A stretch of 64,000 bases of DNA from Aridibaculum aurantiacum (GTDB taxonomy: Bacteria; Bacteroidota; Bacteroidia; Chitinophagales; Chitinophagaceae). Within the stretch, counting starts at the first letter, position 1. The number at the start of each line of letters is the position of its first letter. This document shows, piece after piece, positions 21,986 through 32,385 of this stretch. The notes beneath the pieces were generated by a model that worked only from the letters and a program-made list of their open reading frames with translations, made no database searches and had not been told where the DNA came from. The stretch lies in assembly GCF_017355875.1 (NCBI RefSeq), contig NZ_JAFEWC010000001.1, forward strand, positions 434,001 through 498,000, written 5' to 3'. Made by a program: the position numbers and the translations under genes.

Positions 21986-22557
21986 ATAATCAATCAAGCC
22001 CGTAGACCTCCGTTAACTGTAGTTGTATGAATTACATACAGCGCCCATGGAAACGCAGGAATAGTGGCTTCTTGTGGTTCTAAGAGCAGCTTGCTTTTAG
22101 AAGTCTTGCAGGAATTTGATTAAGGTAGAACTACAACAACTCCCTCGCTGTCAGCATTAACAGTTGCTAATTCCTTATGGTTAATGCGAATCTAACTAAC
22201 TCAAAGAGTCGGATTGTAGTTGGGTAGGAGTGGGATCAGAGTGGTACCTGAGAAGGAACAGAAAGCTGTTTTATACTCCTCGCATTCCATTTCAATAAAA
22301 AAGATCAGGCAAAAAATATTAAGGCACTGAATAACCCTTCATGGAGTGTAAGCAATATCCATGTGTGGTTATTCTTGTCATGGATGTACCACCAGATTGA
22401 GATCTTTAAGTGCATTGATGAAATGGATGATCAAGTGTTGAAGTGTTTTTGGAATGTTGTTACTTGTAAAAGAAAGGCTTCTTCTGGGATCAAGAAGCCA
22501 TATAATTCAGTGACCCATTCCACACGTGGTGATATTTCCTATGCCTAATATTTTTAC
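21986..22557. other. Intergenic region without recognised features
   Basis: About 570 bp between the DUF6089 gene and the terminator of the giant secreted-protein gene. I see no RNA gene, no repeat shared with the rest of the window, and only a 61-codon frame at 22363-22548 with no convincing start context. Confidence 0.5.
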
Positions 22558-22588
22558 ATAAAAAAACCGACTGCCATAGGCAGTCGGT
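22558..22588 (-). terminator. Intrinsic terminator of the giant secreted-protein gene
   Basis: ACCGACTGCC-ATA-GGCAGTCGGT, a perfect 10-bp stem at 22566-22588, with a run of seven A on the plus strand, that is, a T-run for leftward transcription. Confidence 0.9.
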
Positions 22589-22631
22589 TAATCTAAACTT
22601 GTCTTATGATTCTAAGCCATTCGATATTCTG

Positions 22632-25600
22632 TTACAGCTTGATAAGCTTTAGAACTTTACGTTCTTCACCTTGAACAACCTCGACAAAATAAGTTCCTTT
22701 CTTATATGCATTCCCAATTGAGATGATTTTATTTGGAACTACATTCAGTTCCTGGATCTTTCTACCAGCCATATCTATAACTCTTAAACTAGCTGCTCCA
22801 GGTGCAATTGTAAGCACCTGCAGTTGAAACGCTGTTCTTGTTGGATTATTCAGCACTTTTACTGCAAGCTTTTGGTCACCTTGAGTTACTTGACTGGATT
22901 GTTCTTCTGCTGCCTGTGCTACAGTAGTAATTGCATCTTCACTAATTGTAAATGCCTCACTTGTTGAACGGCTAGTTTCACAACTGTTTGGTGAGGTAAT
23001 GGTTATGTCATCTATACTCACACCAAATGTGGTAGTGCCACCCTTTTGCATGGACATGGTAAACCTGTACTTAAACTTATTGGTCTGTAAACCAGTTGGA
23101 ATGGTTATACTATATTCTTTACCACTTGCATTCACTACATCTGCCGGTGAAACACTTGCTACCTGTGTCCAGCTGCTACCATCATTGCCAGAGAATTCCA
23201 GCTTCAAGTTTGATTTTACATCACCAGAAGTTGCTGTTCTCTTCCAGATTTTGAAGTTCATTATTGTCTTAGCTGGGCAACATGTACCTGAAATATTATT
23301 AGCTGGTGACAAAGCAGTTGCAGATGCTGTGCTCTTATTGTCGGTTTTCAAAACTTCAAGTATAAGTGCATTGGTAGATCCACCATGTGAGTTATTACTA
23401 GCAACTATACCAAACGAATTGGCTGATAATGTCCAGGTTTTTGACGATACTCCGGAAGATCCAGTTAAAGTATAATTCTTTCCCTTTTCAAGGTTTATGT
23501 TGACACTGTTAGGGAAGGTCTCAGCTGCGATATCAGGATTGGTACATGCAGGTATTTCTACCTTCAGACCAATGTCGATCGTGTGGTTATTCTGGGTAAG
23601 GTTGATTGTTCCTGTTCTCACTTCGGTAGGAGAGAATTGTAATCCATTGTTGTCATTATCAACTCCATTGTTCACATCGGTAAAATGCGTAGTACTAGCA
23701 AAGTGATTAGCTGGAAGAGTAACCCCTACAACATAAAATCCAGGTTGACGATTGTTGAAGGCATATGATCCATCAGCGGCAGTAGTTGTTGTAGCTACAA
23801 CATTATTGTCGCGATATAACTTAACTGTCAGGCCGCCTATCCCATTTTCATTGTTTAATATTCCATCTCCATCTGCATCATTCCAAACCTTATCTCCAAT
23901 TGTTAATTCTCCAGGGCAATCAGAAGGAACAATTACTTCAGAATCCTGTCCGGTTTTACTAGGACTTGCGTGTAAGCCAGTTATCATAGGATAACCAAAT
24001 CCAACAGTACCAAATACTGATTTTTTAACCTTGAATTCGTACCACACGTCATAGATCCAATCAGAACGATTAGGATCAGTCAATCCAGGTGAATTCACCA
24101 GGTACTGGCTGCCGAATGACTGCCCCAAATTGACAGCAAGTGAGCTGTTGAAGTCTTTAAGATCATCAGCATTGGCCAATCGGGTTGGGAAGATCATAGC
24201 TCCATCACCACCAGTTGCACCGAGAGAAATATACTTGCTGCCAGACTTAGATATGTAGTCCATTTTAAATTCAAGTTTTCTAACTCCTGCTTTATCAAAT
24301 AGTGCAAATTGTAATTGATCTGATTGAACAAGGTGGTTGAATGTGTGATTGTTACCTGGCCAACCAATTGCGTTCGTTCCATAAGAATTGTCAACAAAGG
24401 TGTTTGCCAAAGTTGCTCTTACAATGATGTAGTTGCTGTTTATTGGATCTTCGAACCAAATGGATTTAGCATTTACTATTGCAGCCTTAGTTGGACTTTC
24501 GAAGCATTGTTCCTCGCAATTTTTGTTGATCTGCAAATGAACAATATCAGTACAGCCAAACTTATCAGAAACTACATACGTGTGTTGTTTCACTGTTAGA
24601 TTACTGAAAGTCATTTCGTTTCCGTCTATACCTACACCATTTACTTTATAAGGAGCTGTACCCCCTGTAATGGTTAATTTGAATGATCCCCCTACACCTG
24701 TAATACAGTCTGCAGGTGTTAATAAAGATGTTGAAGCATCAAGTGGAGTTACAGTTTGCTTTATGCAGACGTGTTGTGGCAAAGCAATTAGGTCATTAGC
24801 ATCAACCAGCTCTACTTTGTAATTTGACCACGGTCCAAAGCCAGGAATAGTTATTTCTGTTCCTGAGAAACTACCTATAATTGGTCCGCTAACAAAGCCT
24901 GATATGGTATAGTGATAAGGTGCAGTACCACCAGAAGCAACGATGGTTATAGTACCATCAGCCTGGCCTGCACATTTTATATCTGTACCTGTAGCTGTGA
25001 ATGAAAACGGCACACCAACACAAGCTGACTGGTTAGCCTGGAAACCAGTTTCCGTACTACCATCTGTGCCATCTATAAGCCATGGCGTGAAATTGGCTTT
25101 GCCAACTATATAACCTTTTTTAGCATAAGAAGGCATTTCTTCTTTAGTGCCAGAATAATGTTTAGGTGTCGTACCAAACCAATTACAGGTGGCGCATAAA
25201 GTTCCTTCGCCGGCGTTGCAGATTGGGAAATCGTTGGTAAGGCCGAGGTCGTTGTACCTCGCACAGATGTCCATGTTAGAGATATCTGAATTACTCTTTA
25301 GATTAATACCAACATGGGAGTTCACAACCTTATTGAATTCTATAACAACTTTGCCGAGTGCATCTAGTTCAAAAAGATGTATACCACCATATTCACCAGG
25401 AGAAATATTTGCTTCAGTAATTTCATTAAGCGTTACCGCAGCATTATTGATCATTCCAGCTAGTTGTATACCATCTTCATTAGTTTTGAATACTTTATTC
25501 TGTGAAAGTAGAACCTGTTCAATTCTGTTTGCACTACCGTTGATAAGCATACCAGCATTTGCTGTTGTTATGGTGTTCCTGGTGATGGTTATATCATTTC

Positions 25601-26870
25601 CTCCTGCTATTTGAATAGCAGGTCCGGTGATGTTGGTGAAGCTGTTGTTGTCTATATAAATTTTCTTCCAGATAAATTTACCGAAAATCGACAAAGCATT
25701 CTCAACTACATTGTTTTGGAAGATGAATTCTGCACTTTCCCATTTTTCATTACCATCATGAAGCGGGTGGCCATTGATGAATTTTATTCCTAAAACGGAA
25801 ACTTTTGTATCGTTAGTATTGATGGTTATACACCTTTTTTCGGCTGAACTGCTACCGTCTATAATTGTTTCTGCGTTCCTTAAACCCGAAGCTGGGATCA
25901 GGTAATTGTTGCCGTGGAGCTCTATGGTTTTCCAGACATTCAAATTTTCAACGAATGTTCCTGCACTTATTAGTAGTTTATCGCCAGGTTCAGCAAGATC
26001 TATTGCATCTTGTATATTATAAAACTCCTTATTCGTTCTTTGATTTTTTACCGAATGATTGGCTGGAATTGGAGCGTTATATCCTAAGGTCCAATTAGAA
26101 TATATGGTTTCTAGTTTAAAATTGTGTAAAGTGCCATTGAAAGCTGGGTCAACTGCATTTATCAACGTATTCACACTGTTATTGTTACCATAAGCGCTGC
26201 CTTGGTTAAATTGAAAGTAGGAGATCAAACCTAGTTCACTAGCCGCGACATTAGTATTACGATAAGTTGAGATTTCTGCTTCTGTTCTTGCGGAACTCCA
26301 AATACGAGCCTCATCTATGTAACCAACATAAGCTCCTTTATAATATAGCGGGTCACTAAATGTTGCACTTGGGTGCACATTAGATTTAGATCCGGCAATT
26401 CCAGTATGCTTGTAGACGCCATCTATATATAACTTTGGAACCCTGTTCTCATATACCACAGCAATGTGGTGCCATCCTAATATTGGAGCATTGTAAATAA
26501 GTACAGCGGGGAAATAACCACCTCCACAATGCTCGTATACTGTAACTCCATTAGTACCAATAGACAAACCTGCCCCTGCATGATCACCTTCATATTGTGC
26601 AGGGAAAATGGCATATTGTTGCCCCCACTCATAACCACTTCCAGAGGAAGCTTCTGTTGTTGTTGTAATTGTTCTTTCTGCCTTTGGAAAAACCCATAAC
26701 TCCATCGTGAAGTTATTGGAATAGCCTTTGAATGCTTCTGCAGTATTGGTGGTAACAAAATCATTAGGAGTATTATCTCCTCTACCTTTAAAGTGCAGCC
26801 CATGTTCCTGGGCAGACACCAGTGTTGTGAATAAAAGAAGTGCCCATGCGAAGGCAACCATCTGTTTCAT
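22632..26870 (-). CDS. Giant T9SS-secreted protein (LamG, beta-helix, SdrD-B-like, sorting domain)
   Basis: 1412 residues. Signal peptide 1-20 (LVSAQE). A LamG/concanavalin-like lectin domain at about 25-225 (FTMELWVFPK, WHHIAVVYENR, LYIDGVYKH). A parallel beta-helix at about 270-570 with many N-x-I/F turns (IDNNSFTNITG, ITITRNTI). SprB-type repeats near 640-780 (GTAPYHYTISG). An SdrD-B-like domain at about 1030-1110 (IGDKVWNDADGDGILNNENG). A further jelly-roll-like domain, and a type A T9SS sorting domain in the last 75 residues (VLNNPTRTAFQLQV to KVLKLIKL). It is expected on the cell surface or secreted, possibly binding polysaccharide. No partner is visible. Confidence 0.88.
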   Translation of the reverse strand: MKQMVAFAWALLLFTTLVSAQEHGLHFKGRGDNTPNDFVTTNTAEAFKGYSNNFTMELWVFPKAERTITTTTEASSGSGYEWGQQYAIFPAQYEGDHAGAGLSIGTNGVTVYEHCGGGYFPAVLIYNAPILGWHHIAVVYENRVPKLYIDGVYKHTGIAGSKSNVHPSATFSDPLYYKGAYVGYIDEARIWSSARTEAEISTYRNTNVAASELGLISYFQFNQGSAYGNNNSVNTLINAVDPAFNGTLHNFKLETIYSNWTLGYNAPIPANHSVKNQRTNKEFYNIQDAIDLAEPGDKLLISAGTFVENLNVWKTIELHGNNYLIPASGLRNAETIIDGSSSAEKRCITINTNDTKVSVLGIKFINGHPLHDGNEKWESAEFIFQNNVVENALSIFGKFIWKKIYIDNNSFTNITGPAIQIAGGNDITITRNTITTANAGMLINGSANRIEQVLLSQNKVFKTNEDGIQLAGMINNAAVTLNEITEANISPGEYGGIHLFELDALGKVVIEFNKVVNSHVGINLKSNSDISNMDICARYNDLGLTNDFPICNAGEGTLCATCNWFGTTPKHYSGTKEEMPSYAKKGYIVGKANFTPWLIDGTDGSTETGFQANQSACVGVPFSFTATGTDIKCAGQADGTITIVASGGTAPYHYTISGFVSGPIIGSFSGTEITIPGFGPWSNYKVELVDANDLIALPQHVCIKQTVTPLDASTSLLTPADCITGVGGSFKLTITGGTAPYKVNGVGIDGNEMTFSNLTVKQHTYVVSDKFGCTDIVHLQINKNCEEQCFESPTKAAIVNAKSIWFEDPINSNYIIVRATLANTFVDNSYGTNAIGWPGNNHTFNHLVQSDQLQFALFDKAGVRKLEFKMDYISKSGSKYISLGATGGDGAMIFPTRLANADDLKDFNSSLAVNLGQSFGSQYLVNSPGLTDPNRSDWIYDVWYEFKVKKSVFGTVGFGYPMITGLHASPSKTGQDSEVIVPSDCPGELTIGDKVWNDADGDGILNNENGIGGLTVKLYRDNNVVATTTTAADGSYAFNNRQPGFYVVGVTLPANHFASTTHFTDVNNGVDNDNNGLQFSPTEVRTGTINLTQNNHTIDIGLKVEIPACTNPDIAAETFPNSVNINLEKGKNYTLTGSSGVSSKTWTLSANSFGIVASNNSHGGSTNALILEVLKTDNKSTASATALSPANNISGTCCPAKTIMNFKIWKRTATSGDVKSNLKLEFSGNDGSSWTQVASVSPADVVNASGKEYSITIPTGLQTNKFKYRFTMSMQKGGTTTFGVSIDDITITSPNSCETSRSTSEAFTISEDAITTVAQAAEEQSSQVTQGDQKLAVKVLNNPTRTAFQLQVLTIAPGAASLRVIDMAGRKIQELNVVPNKIISIGNAYKKGTYFVEVVQGEERKVLKLIKL

Positions 26871-27407
26871 ACAAATTGTTTTAAGTGTTTAAAGCTCTCC
26901 CAGAGTAGGATTAGATGGTATTCAGAGAAGAATGGGATTAGGGGGAATGGGCTCACGAAATTAATAGGATTTATTATATCATCCTTAATTTCAATGTTTT
27001 ATAATTCTTATTTCTGACGATAAGGGTAATTTTGAAGATGCAAGAGCGATAGAATATTTTTTATGAATCCTCATTTGCAACCAATATTTATTCAAAAACC
27101 TCTTACTCCTGTACTATTTGTGGACGCCAGCCAATATTGCTATGATCAGCTAACGGAAGTTGAACATATGTCTACTTGGTGTAATGGGTGCTGCAAAACA
27201 TTATATTTGCCACTCACCCTGTGAGGCAACCCTAGATTTATGCGATATATTGTAATGTGTGGGCAAGAGACTTCTGTGAAAAATAATTTTACTTCTTAAG
27301 AGGAAATATGCATTCTGCTGTTTCCTCTTTTTTATATGTATCGCGTTGATTGTTTGGGACTAAGGTGGCGAAGCTGTGTCAATCGGGATAAAATAAAAAG
27401 AAAATAA
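26871..27407 (+). promoter_or_regulatory. Leader region of the exopolysaccharide locus
   Basis: 537 bp between divergent genes. It contains a candidate promoter (TTG 27176-27178, TATATTTG 27202-27209, spacing 23) and an intrinsic terminator at 27298-27333, before the Wza-like gene at 27408. No open reading frame in it looks real. A leader with an internal terminator suggests attenuation or antitermination control of the long operon. Confidence 0.5.
27298..27333 (+). terminator. Terminator inside the exopolysaccharide leader
   Basis: AAGAGGAAA (27298-27306) pairs with TTTCCTCTT (27321-27329) around a 14-nt loop, followed by more T. It lies about 90 nt after the candidate promoter and 75 nt before the first structural gene. 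Confidence 0.75.
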
Positions 27408-28163
27408 ATGTTCAAGAAATGCTTTCCTTACGTAATAATCTGGTGCATAGCTATATCCTTGTTTTCATGTACACCGGCCAGGCATCAAAACTATTTTAGT
27501 TCCTATGGTATTGATAGTAGTCATACCTATATACATCAAAGTTTTGAAGTGCCAATACAAGTTGGAGACGTGTTGGCCATAACCGTTTCGGCCTTGAATC
27601 CTACTTCTGCTACTCCCTATAATCTTCCCTTAGGAAATAAAGGAATTACAGTAGAGCAGGACGGAAGAATTGTTTATCCGCAATTAGGACTTTTGCGTGT
27701 TGCCGGTTTAACCAGGAGCCAGGTGAGAGATCTTATGGTATCTAGGTTAAGAACCTATTTAACAGAGCCTGTGGTAACAGTAGACTTCGTAAATTTTAAA
27801 GTTACTGTTCTCGGGGAGGTAAATGCTCAAGGTGTTATTAACGTGCCTGATGGAAAGATCAATATCCTTGAAGCAATTGCCAGATCAGGAGATTTAACCA
27901 TTTATGGGAAACGTTTCCCTGTTACGGTGGTGAGAGAAACGAATGGTAGACGAGAGTTCGGTTATGTTAACCTTCTTTCAAATTCTATTTTCTCTTCTCC
28001 TTATTATCGTCTACAGCAAAATGATATAGTGTATGTGCAGGCCGATGAAAGAAAACCTACTGTAGATGATCAAATTTCTGCGAGAAGGTTCACAACAGTA
28101 ACATCTGTACTCGCCATATTAAGTACATTGACTCTCCTTGTCTTAAATTTAATAAGAAACTAA
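27408..28163 (+). CDS. Wza-like polysaccharide export lipoprotein
   Basis: 251 residues. Lipoprotein signal with lipobox LFSC (Cys21). Polysaccharide-export (PES) domain at about 45-130 (VGDVLAITVSALNP, then GRIVYPQLGLLRVAG) and an SLBB domain at about 135-215 (VTVLGEVNAQGVINVP, INILEAIARSGDL). A hydrophobic C-terminal helix (about 230-248) fits the outer-membrane helix of Wza-type channels. Start codon ATG at 27408, first gene of the locus; the Wzc-like gene follows after 1 nt, so they are translated together. Confidence 0.92.
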   Translation: MFKKCFPYVIIWCIAISLFSCTPARHQNYFSSYGIDSSHTYIHQSFEVPIQVGDVLAITVSALNPTSATPYNLPLGNKGITVEQDGRIVYPQLGLLRVAGLTRSQVRDLMVSRLRTYLTEPVVTVDFVNFKVTVLGEVNAQGVINVPDGKINILEAIARSGDLTIYGKRFPVTVVRETNGRREFGYVNLLSNSIFSSPYYRLQQNDIVYVQADERKPTVDDQISARRFTTVTSVLAILSTLTLLVLNLIRN

Positions 28164-28164
28164 T

Positions 28165-30528
28165 ATGAGTTCAGCCAGTAATCCAGGCTCTAAAAGTGGA
28201 GGAAGCTCTACTGTGAAAGACGTTGTTTTGAAGTACCTGAGTTATTATCCACTATTTATTATCATACTGGGTTTATCATTCAGCACTGCCTATATATACA
28301 TACGGTACCAGGTACCAATGTTTTCTTCATCCATTTCAGTACTATTCACCGATGTATCTAATAAAGGTGGTAGAGATGTAGAAGGAACTTTAGATGACGT
28401 TATAACCCTAAAGAAGAAACTGAGCCTCGCAGGGGAGATTGAGCTATTGAAGACAAAGACCTTAATGAGCCGGGTGGTAAAAAAGCTTGACCTGAACCTA
28501 CAGTATTACAGAATTGGCCAGGTTAAAAAAACTGAGCTGTATAAGTCATCACCTATAAGGGCTGAAGTACTTTCAGTAAAGGATAGTAGTGCCGGAAGTG
28601 ATATTCAGTTTGTAAGGCAGGGACAAAAATTATTTACAATTGAAGGAGAAAAGAGAAAACCTGTTGATTTATCCAGGCCCGTACAAGCAGGTAATGTTAC
28701 TTATAAGGTTTATGCAAACATTGATGATCTAACGGAAAATAACATTTATGGGATCAATTGGCAACCTATTATCAATGTTGCAGCTCATTATGCAGGTTCA
28801 TTAAATATTCATCAGCCAATCAGGGATGCAAATATTCTCCAAATTTCCATTGCTACAGAAGATCCTCAAAAAGGTGTTGATATATTAAACCAACTAGTAC
28901 CTGAGTATAATGCATCAAATTTAGAAAAGAAGAACAGGGTAATTGATAACACATTAGATTTTATTGATGAAAGGTTATCATTATTAAGTGGTGAATTGGG
29001 AAAGGTAGAAAGTGGGCTACAACAATACCGTCAGGCCAATGAAATCACTGATGTAGATAAGCAAAGTTCAGCTGGCATCAGCGAGGTGTCTCAAACATTT
29101 AACCAGCTGCAGGATGCTGATGTAAAATTGCAAGTGATTGATATGGTAAGGGAAAGTGTAGGAAATCCTTCCAGGAGTTTTAGCACTGCCCCTACATTAG
29201 GTATTAATGATCCTACTCTACTGAGTATGGTTCAACAATACAATGGCTTACAAGTACAGCGAGAAGAACTTCTAAAGACTATGCCTGCTGCGAACCCTGC
29301 AGTAAGATCAGCAGAAGGACAAATTGAAAAGCTAAGGGGTGGAATCCTTGAGAACCTAAATAATATTAAGAACTCTACAAGTCAACAACGAAACAGGCTT
29401 CGATCGGAATATGACATGTACAGGTCCCGCTTAAGAGCAGTACCAAGGCAGGAGAGGCAATTACTAGAGATCAACAGGCAAGCAAGTGTTAAAGAAAATT
29501 TGTTTAAGTTCCTCTTACAAAAAAGAGAAGAAGCTGCCATCACCAGGGCTTCTGTTACAGAAGCTTCTGCACCTTTAGATCCTGCGGTAGCGTCCTGGGC
29601 TCCAATAAGTCCAGATAAATCGAAAACCTATAGAATGGCAATTATCATAGGAATATTAATACCTATTGGTCTGATTTATCTTAAAGAACTACTTAATGAT
29701 AAAGTAATCACACAAAAAGATATTTCTTCTGTAACGGCTGCACCTATAATAGGTGAGATAATGAATAATCCTGATAATTCTGTACGCAAAATTGTTGTAG
29801 GATATGATGATCGGACAGTACTTGCCGAACAGTTCAGGATGCTTAGAACAAATATTCCATTCCTTGTTAGAGGAAACGATAAAAAGATCATCTTATTTAC
29901 TTCTTCTAATGCTGGTGAAGGAAAAACTTTCTGCTCATTAAATTTGGCTGCTGCTTTAGCAGTGGCGGGTAAAAAAACCGTTTTAGTAGAAATGGATCTA
30001 CGGAAGCCGAAAGTTGCAGAGTCTTTAGGTATACCAAGTTCCTTGCCTGGGATAACACATTATATTGCTGGTCAAGCTTCACTTAAAGAATTACCTATTC
30101 CGTATAATGATTTACCTAATTTATTCATAGTTTCCGCTGGTGCCATTCCACCAAATCCTTCTGAGATATTAGTAGATGAAAGGATTGGAGAAATGCTAGG
30201 ATACCTGGAGGAAAAATTTGATTTTGTAATAATTGACTCGGCTCCTATTGGGTTGGTAAGTGATGCAAAAATCGTTGCAGATCATGTTGATGTTGCTATC
30301 TATGTAGTAAGGCAAAGAACAACACATAAAAAATCAATAAGGTTGGTTAATGAGATATACCAGGATAAAGTTTTCAAAAATTTGTGTGTGTTGGTGAATG
30401 ACGTAAAATCTTCTGGTGCAAGTTCTTATTATGGCTATAATCGAGGGACTTACGGCTATGGATATGCGTATGGTGCAGAACCTAAAAGGAATATGTGGCA
30501 GAAAATGAAAAATACAGTAGGTTTTTGA
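28165..30528 (+). CDS. Wzc-like polysaccharide co-polymerase with BY-kinase domain
   Basis: 787 residues. Wzz domain with membrane helices at about 30-50 and 490-510 flanking a long coiled-coil periplasmic part (GNW-type GNPSRSF and RLRAVPRQERQLLEI). Cytoplasmic bacterial tyrosine kinase with Walker A SSNAGEGKTF (about 581-590), Walker A' VLVEMDLRKPK (about 606), Walker B FVIIDSAPIG (about 687). The Tyr-rich tail (YYGYNRGTYGYGYAYG, about 752-770) holds the autophosphorylation cluster. It controls chain length and export with the Wza-like protein encoded directly upstream. Followed by a 120-nt gap before the methyltransferase. Confidence 0.95.
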   Translation: MSSASNPGSKSGGSSTVKDVVLKYLSYYPLFIIILGLSFSTAYIYIRYQVPMFSSSISVLFTDVSNKGGRDVEGTLDDVITLKKKLSLAGEIELLKTKTLMSRVVKKLDLNLQYYRIGQVKKTELYKSSPIRAEVLSVKDSSAGSDIQFVRQGQKLFTIEGEKRKPVDLSRPVQAGNVTYKVYANIDDLTENNIYGINWQPIINVAAHYAGSLNIHQPIRDANILQISIATEDPQKGVDILNQLVPEYNASNLEKKNRVIDNTLDFIDERLSLLSGELGKVESGLQQYRQANEITDVDKQSSAGISEVSQTFNQLQDADVKLQVIDMVRESVGNPSRSFSTAPTLGINDPTLLSMVQQYNGLQVQREELLKTMPAANPAVRSAEGQIEKLRGGILENLNNIKNSTSQQRNRLRSEYDMYRSRLRAVPRQERQLLEINRQASVKENLFKFLLQKREEAAITRASVTEASAPLDPAVASWAPISPDKSKTYRMAIIIGILIPIGLIYLKELLNDKVITQKDISSVTAAPIIGEIMNNPDNSVRKIVVGYDDRTVLAEQFRMLRTNIPFLVRGNDKKIILFTSSNAGEGKTFCSLNLAAALAVAGKKTVLVEMDLRKPKVAESLGIPSSLPGITHYIAGQASLKELPIPYNDLPNLFIVSAGAIPPNPSEILVDERIGEMLGYLEEKFDFVIIDSAPIGLVSDAKIVADHVDVAIYVVRQRTTHKKSIRLVNEIYQDKVFKNLCVLVNDVKSSGASSYYGYNRGTYGYGYAYGAEPKRNMWQKMKNTVGF

Positions 30529-30650
30529 TTTTGTTTACGAGATACAACTAATCTAATGAAAGAATAGTCATTGCTTCGGACACTTGTTTAGCTTCTAGAT
30601 TTTTTTCCAATCCTTTGCAAAAAATTAATCCTTTAAATTCTATTGCATCC

Positions 30651-31502
30651 ATGCAACTAAAGACACTGGCATATAAGTATAATAAGTTGATGCAGAAGGC
30701 TTCAGTCAACTTTAATATAAATATAAATGGGCATAATTTTAAAATCCCACTTATTGAAGATATAGGATTTAGCAATTTGTATCTGAAAGATGATTGGTTT
30801 CTTCAGATCATAAAGAAATTAAACCTGGATCCTGATACTGATATTATCGATGTAGGTGTTAATGTTGGTCAATCACTACTTCACTTCAAAAGTATTTTGC
30901 CTAATAGATATTGGGGTTTTGAACCAAATCCTAATTGTTTGCATTACCTGGATAATTTAAAGAAGCTCAACCAGTTCGAGCACGTTACAATATTCCCGGT
31001 AGGATTGTCTTCTCATAATGGAATAGTAGGTTTTTATAGTGATAATGAAAGTGATTCGTGTGCTACCATTGTAAGCGATTTAAGACCTGGTTGGTATAAA
31101 GCAAAAGAAAAAAAATATGTACCCGTTTTTGCTTTTGATCAATTAGATACGACAGACATAAAAAAGGTATCATTTTTAAAAATAGATGTTGAGGGTGCAG
31201 AGCTTGAAGTTATCAAAGGAATGGTGCAAAGAATTCAAGCTGACCAGCCGGTTATACTGTGCGAAATACTAGATTATAATTCTGAAGAAAGTGCTAGTGT
31301 TCTCCAGGCCAGGGCAAATGAATTAGTTGCTCTAGTACATAGTTTAAGTTATTCCATTTATAAAATAGATCATCATAGTAAACAGGTTGTTGAATATTCC
31401 TTACTTGAAGAAGTTAAGTTGAAAAAGTGGTCTGACGACAGCTTTGATGGTAATGACTACCTATTTGTTCCTTCACATTTTGACGCAAGGTTACTGCAGT
31501 AA
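30651..31502 (+). CDS. FkbM-family methyltransferase
   Basis: 283 residues from the ATG at 30651; the frame is open to a TTG at 30615. SAM-binding motif I is DIIDVGVNVGQSLLHF (about 59-75), and the later FLKIDVEGAELEVIKG block is diagnostic of FkbM methyltransferases, which O-methylate sugars among other substrates. Placed 6 nt before the ABC permease in the exopolysaccharide operon, so it probably methylates a glycan residue; terminal methylation is a known stop signal in ABC-exported O-antigens, and the Wzt here has an extended C-terminus. Confidence 0.88.
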   Translation: MQLKTLAYKYNKLMQKASVNFNININGHNFKIPLIEDIGFSNLYLKDDWFLQIIKKLNLDPDTDIIDVGVNVGQSLLHFKSILPNRYWGFEPNPNCLHYLDNLKKLNQFEHVTIFPVGLSSHNGIVGFYSDNESDSCATIVSDLRPGWYKAKEKKYVPVFAFDQLDTTDIKKVSFLKIDVEGAELEVIKGMVQRIQADQPVILCEILDYNSEESASVLQARANELVALVHSLSYSIYKIDHHSKQVVEYSLLEEVKLKKWSDDSFDGNDYLFVPSHFDARLLQ

Positions 31503-31508
31503 TTAATT

Positions 31509-32381
31509 ATGAATATCAAAAACAACGTACAAGCAGTTGAGCACGATTGGGAAATAACTTCCGCCAATAGCTTATTTGATCTTAAGTTAAAGGATGTTTG
31601 GGATTATAGAGATCTGCTTTGGTTATTGGTAAGAAGAGATTTCGTGTCCTTTTACAAGCAGACGATTTTAGGACCTGTTTGGTTCTTTGTTCAGCCTCTG
31701 CTTACAACATTGATGTTCACACTGGTTTTTGGTAATCTTGCTGGTATATCAACAGACGGTTTACCTAAGCCACTTTTTTATCTTGCAGGCATTACAGCCT
31801 GGAATTATTTTGCTGATTGCCTCACAAAAACCTCCACGGTGTTTAAAGACAATGCAAACATCTTTGGCAAGGTTTATTTTCCGAGGTTAATAATGCCTTT
31901 AAGTATAGTTGTAAGCAACCTGGTAAGGTTTGGAGTCCAATTCCTCCTGTTCCTGGTAATCATGTTGTACTACAAAATACAGGGAGTAGAATTTCAAGTT
32001 ACATGGGTTGTTGCACTTTTTCCAATAGTTGTATTATTAATGGCGGCACAAGGTTTGGGCTTAGGCATGATCATCTCTGCCATGACCACAAAATATAGAG
32101 ATCTCGCATTTCTTTTAACTTTTGGCGTGCAACTATTGATGTATGCAACCACGGTTATATATCCACTGTCTGAAGTGAAGTTGAAACATCCTGATCTTGC
32201 CTGGATAATTGAGGCAAACCCAATGACTGCGGTGATAGAAACTTTTCGTTATGGTTTTTTGGGTGAAGGAACTTTTAGTGCTGCATCTCTTGGCTATACT
32301 ACACTAGCTACGCTTGTTTTCTTAATTGCAGGTACTGTTATATTTAATAAAGTTGAAAAGTCGTTTGTAGATACAGTTTAA
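31509..32381 (+). CDS. ABC-2 permease for polysaccharide export (Wzm-like)
   Basis: 290 residues with six membrane helices and an amphipathic N-terminus (DYRDLLWLLVRRDFVSFYKQT) of the TagG/Wzm/KpsM type; conserved GPVWFFVQPLL and the late EANPMTAVIETFRYGFLG. It should form the channel for a lipid-linked glycan across the inner membrane with the ATPase encoded 4 nt downstream. Confidence 0.93.
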   Translation: MNIKNNVQAVEHDWEITSANSLFDLKLKDVWDYRDLLWLLVRRDFVSFYKQTILGPVWFFVQPLLTTLMFTLVFGNLAGISTDGLPKPLFYLAGITAWNYFADCLTKTSTVFKDNANIFGKVYFPRLIMPLSIVVSNLVRFGVQFLLFLVIMLYYKIQGVEFQVTWVVALFPIVVLLMAAQGLGLGMIISAMTTKYRDLAFLLTFGVQLLMYATTVIYPLSEVKLKHPDLAWIIEANPMTAVIETFRYGFLGEGTFSAASLGYTTLATLVFLIAGTVIFNKVEKSFVDTV

Positions 32382-32385
32382 TAGA

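Noticed and set aside
22363-22548. 61-codon frame in the spacer before the giant secreted protein
   Set aside because: No ribosome-binding site, no recognisable composition or neighbour; probably chance.
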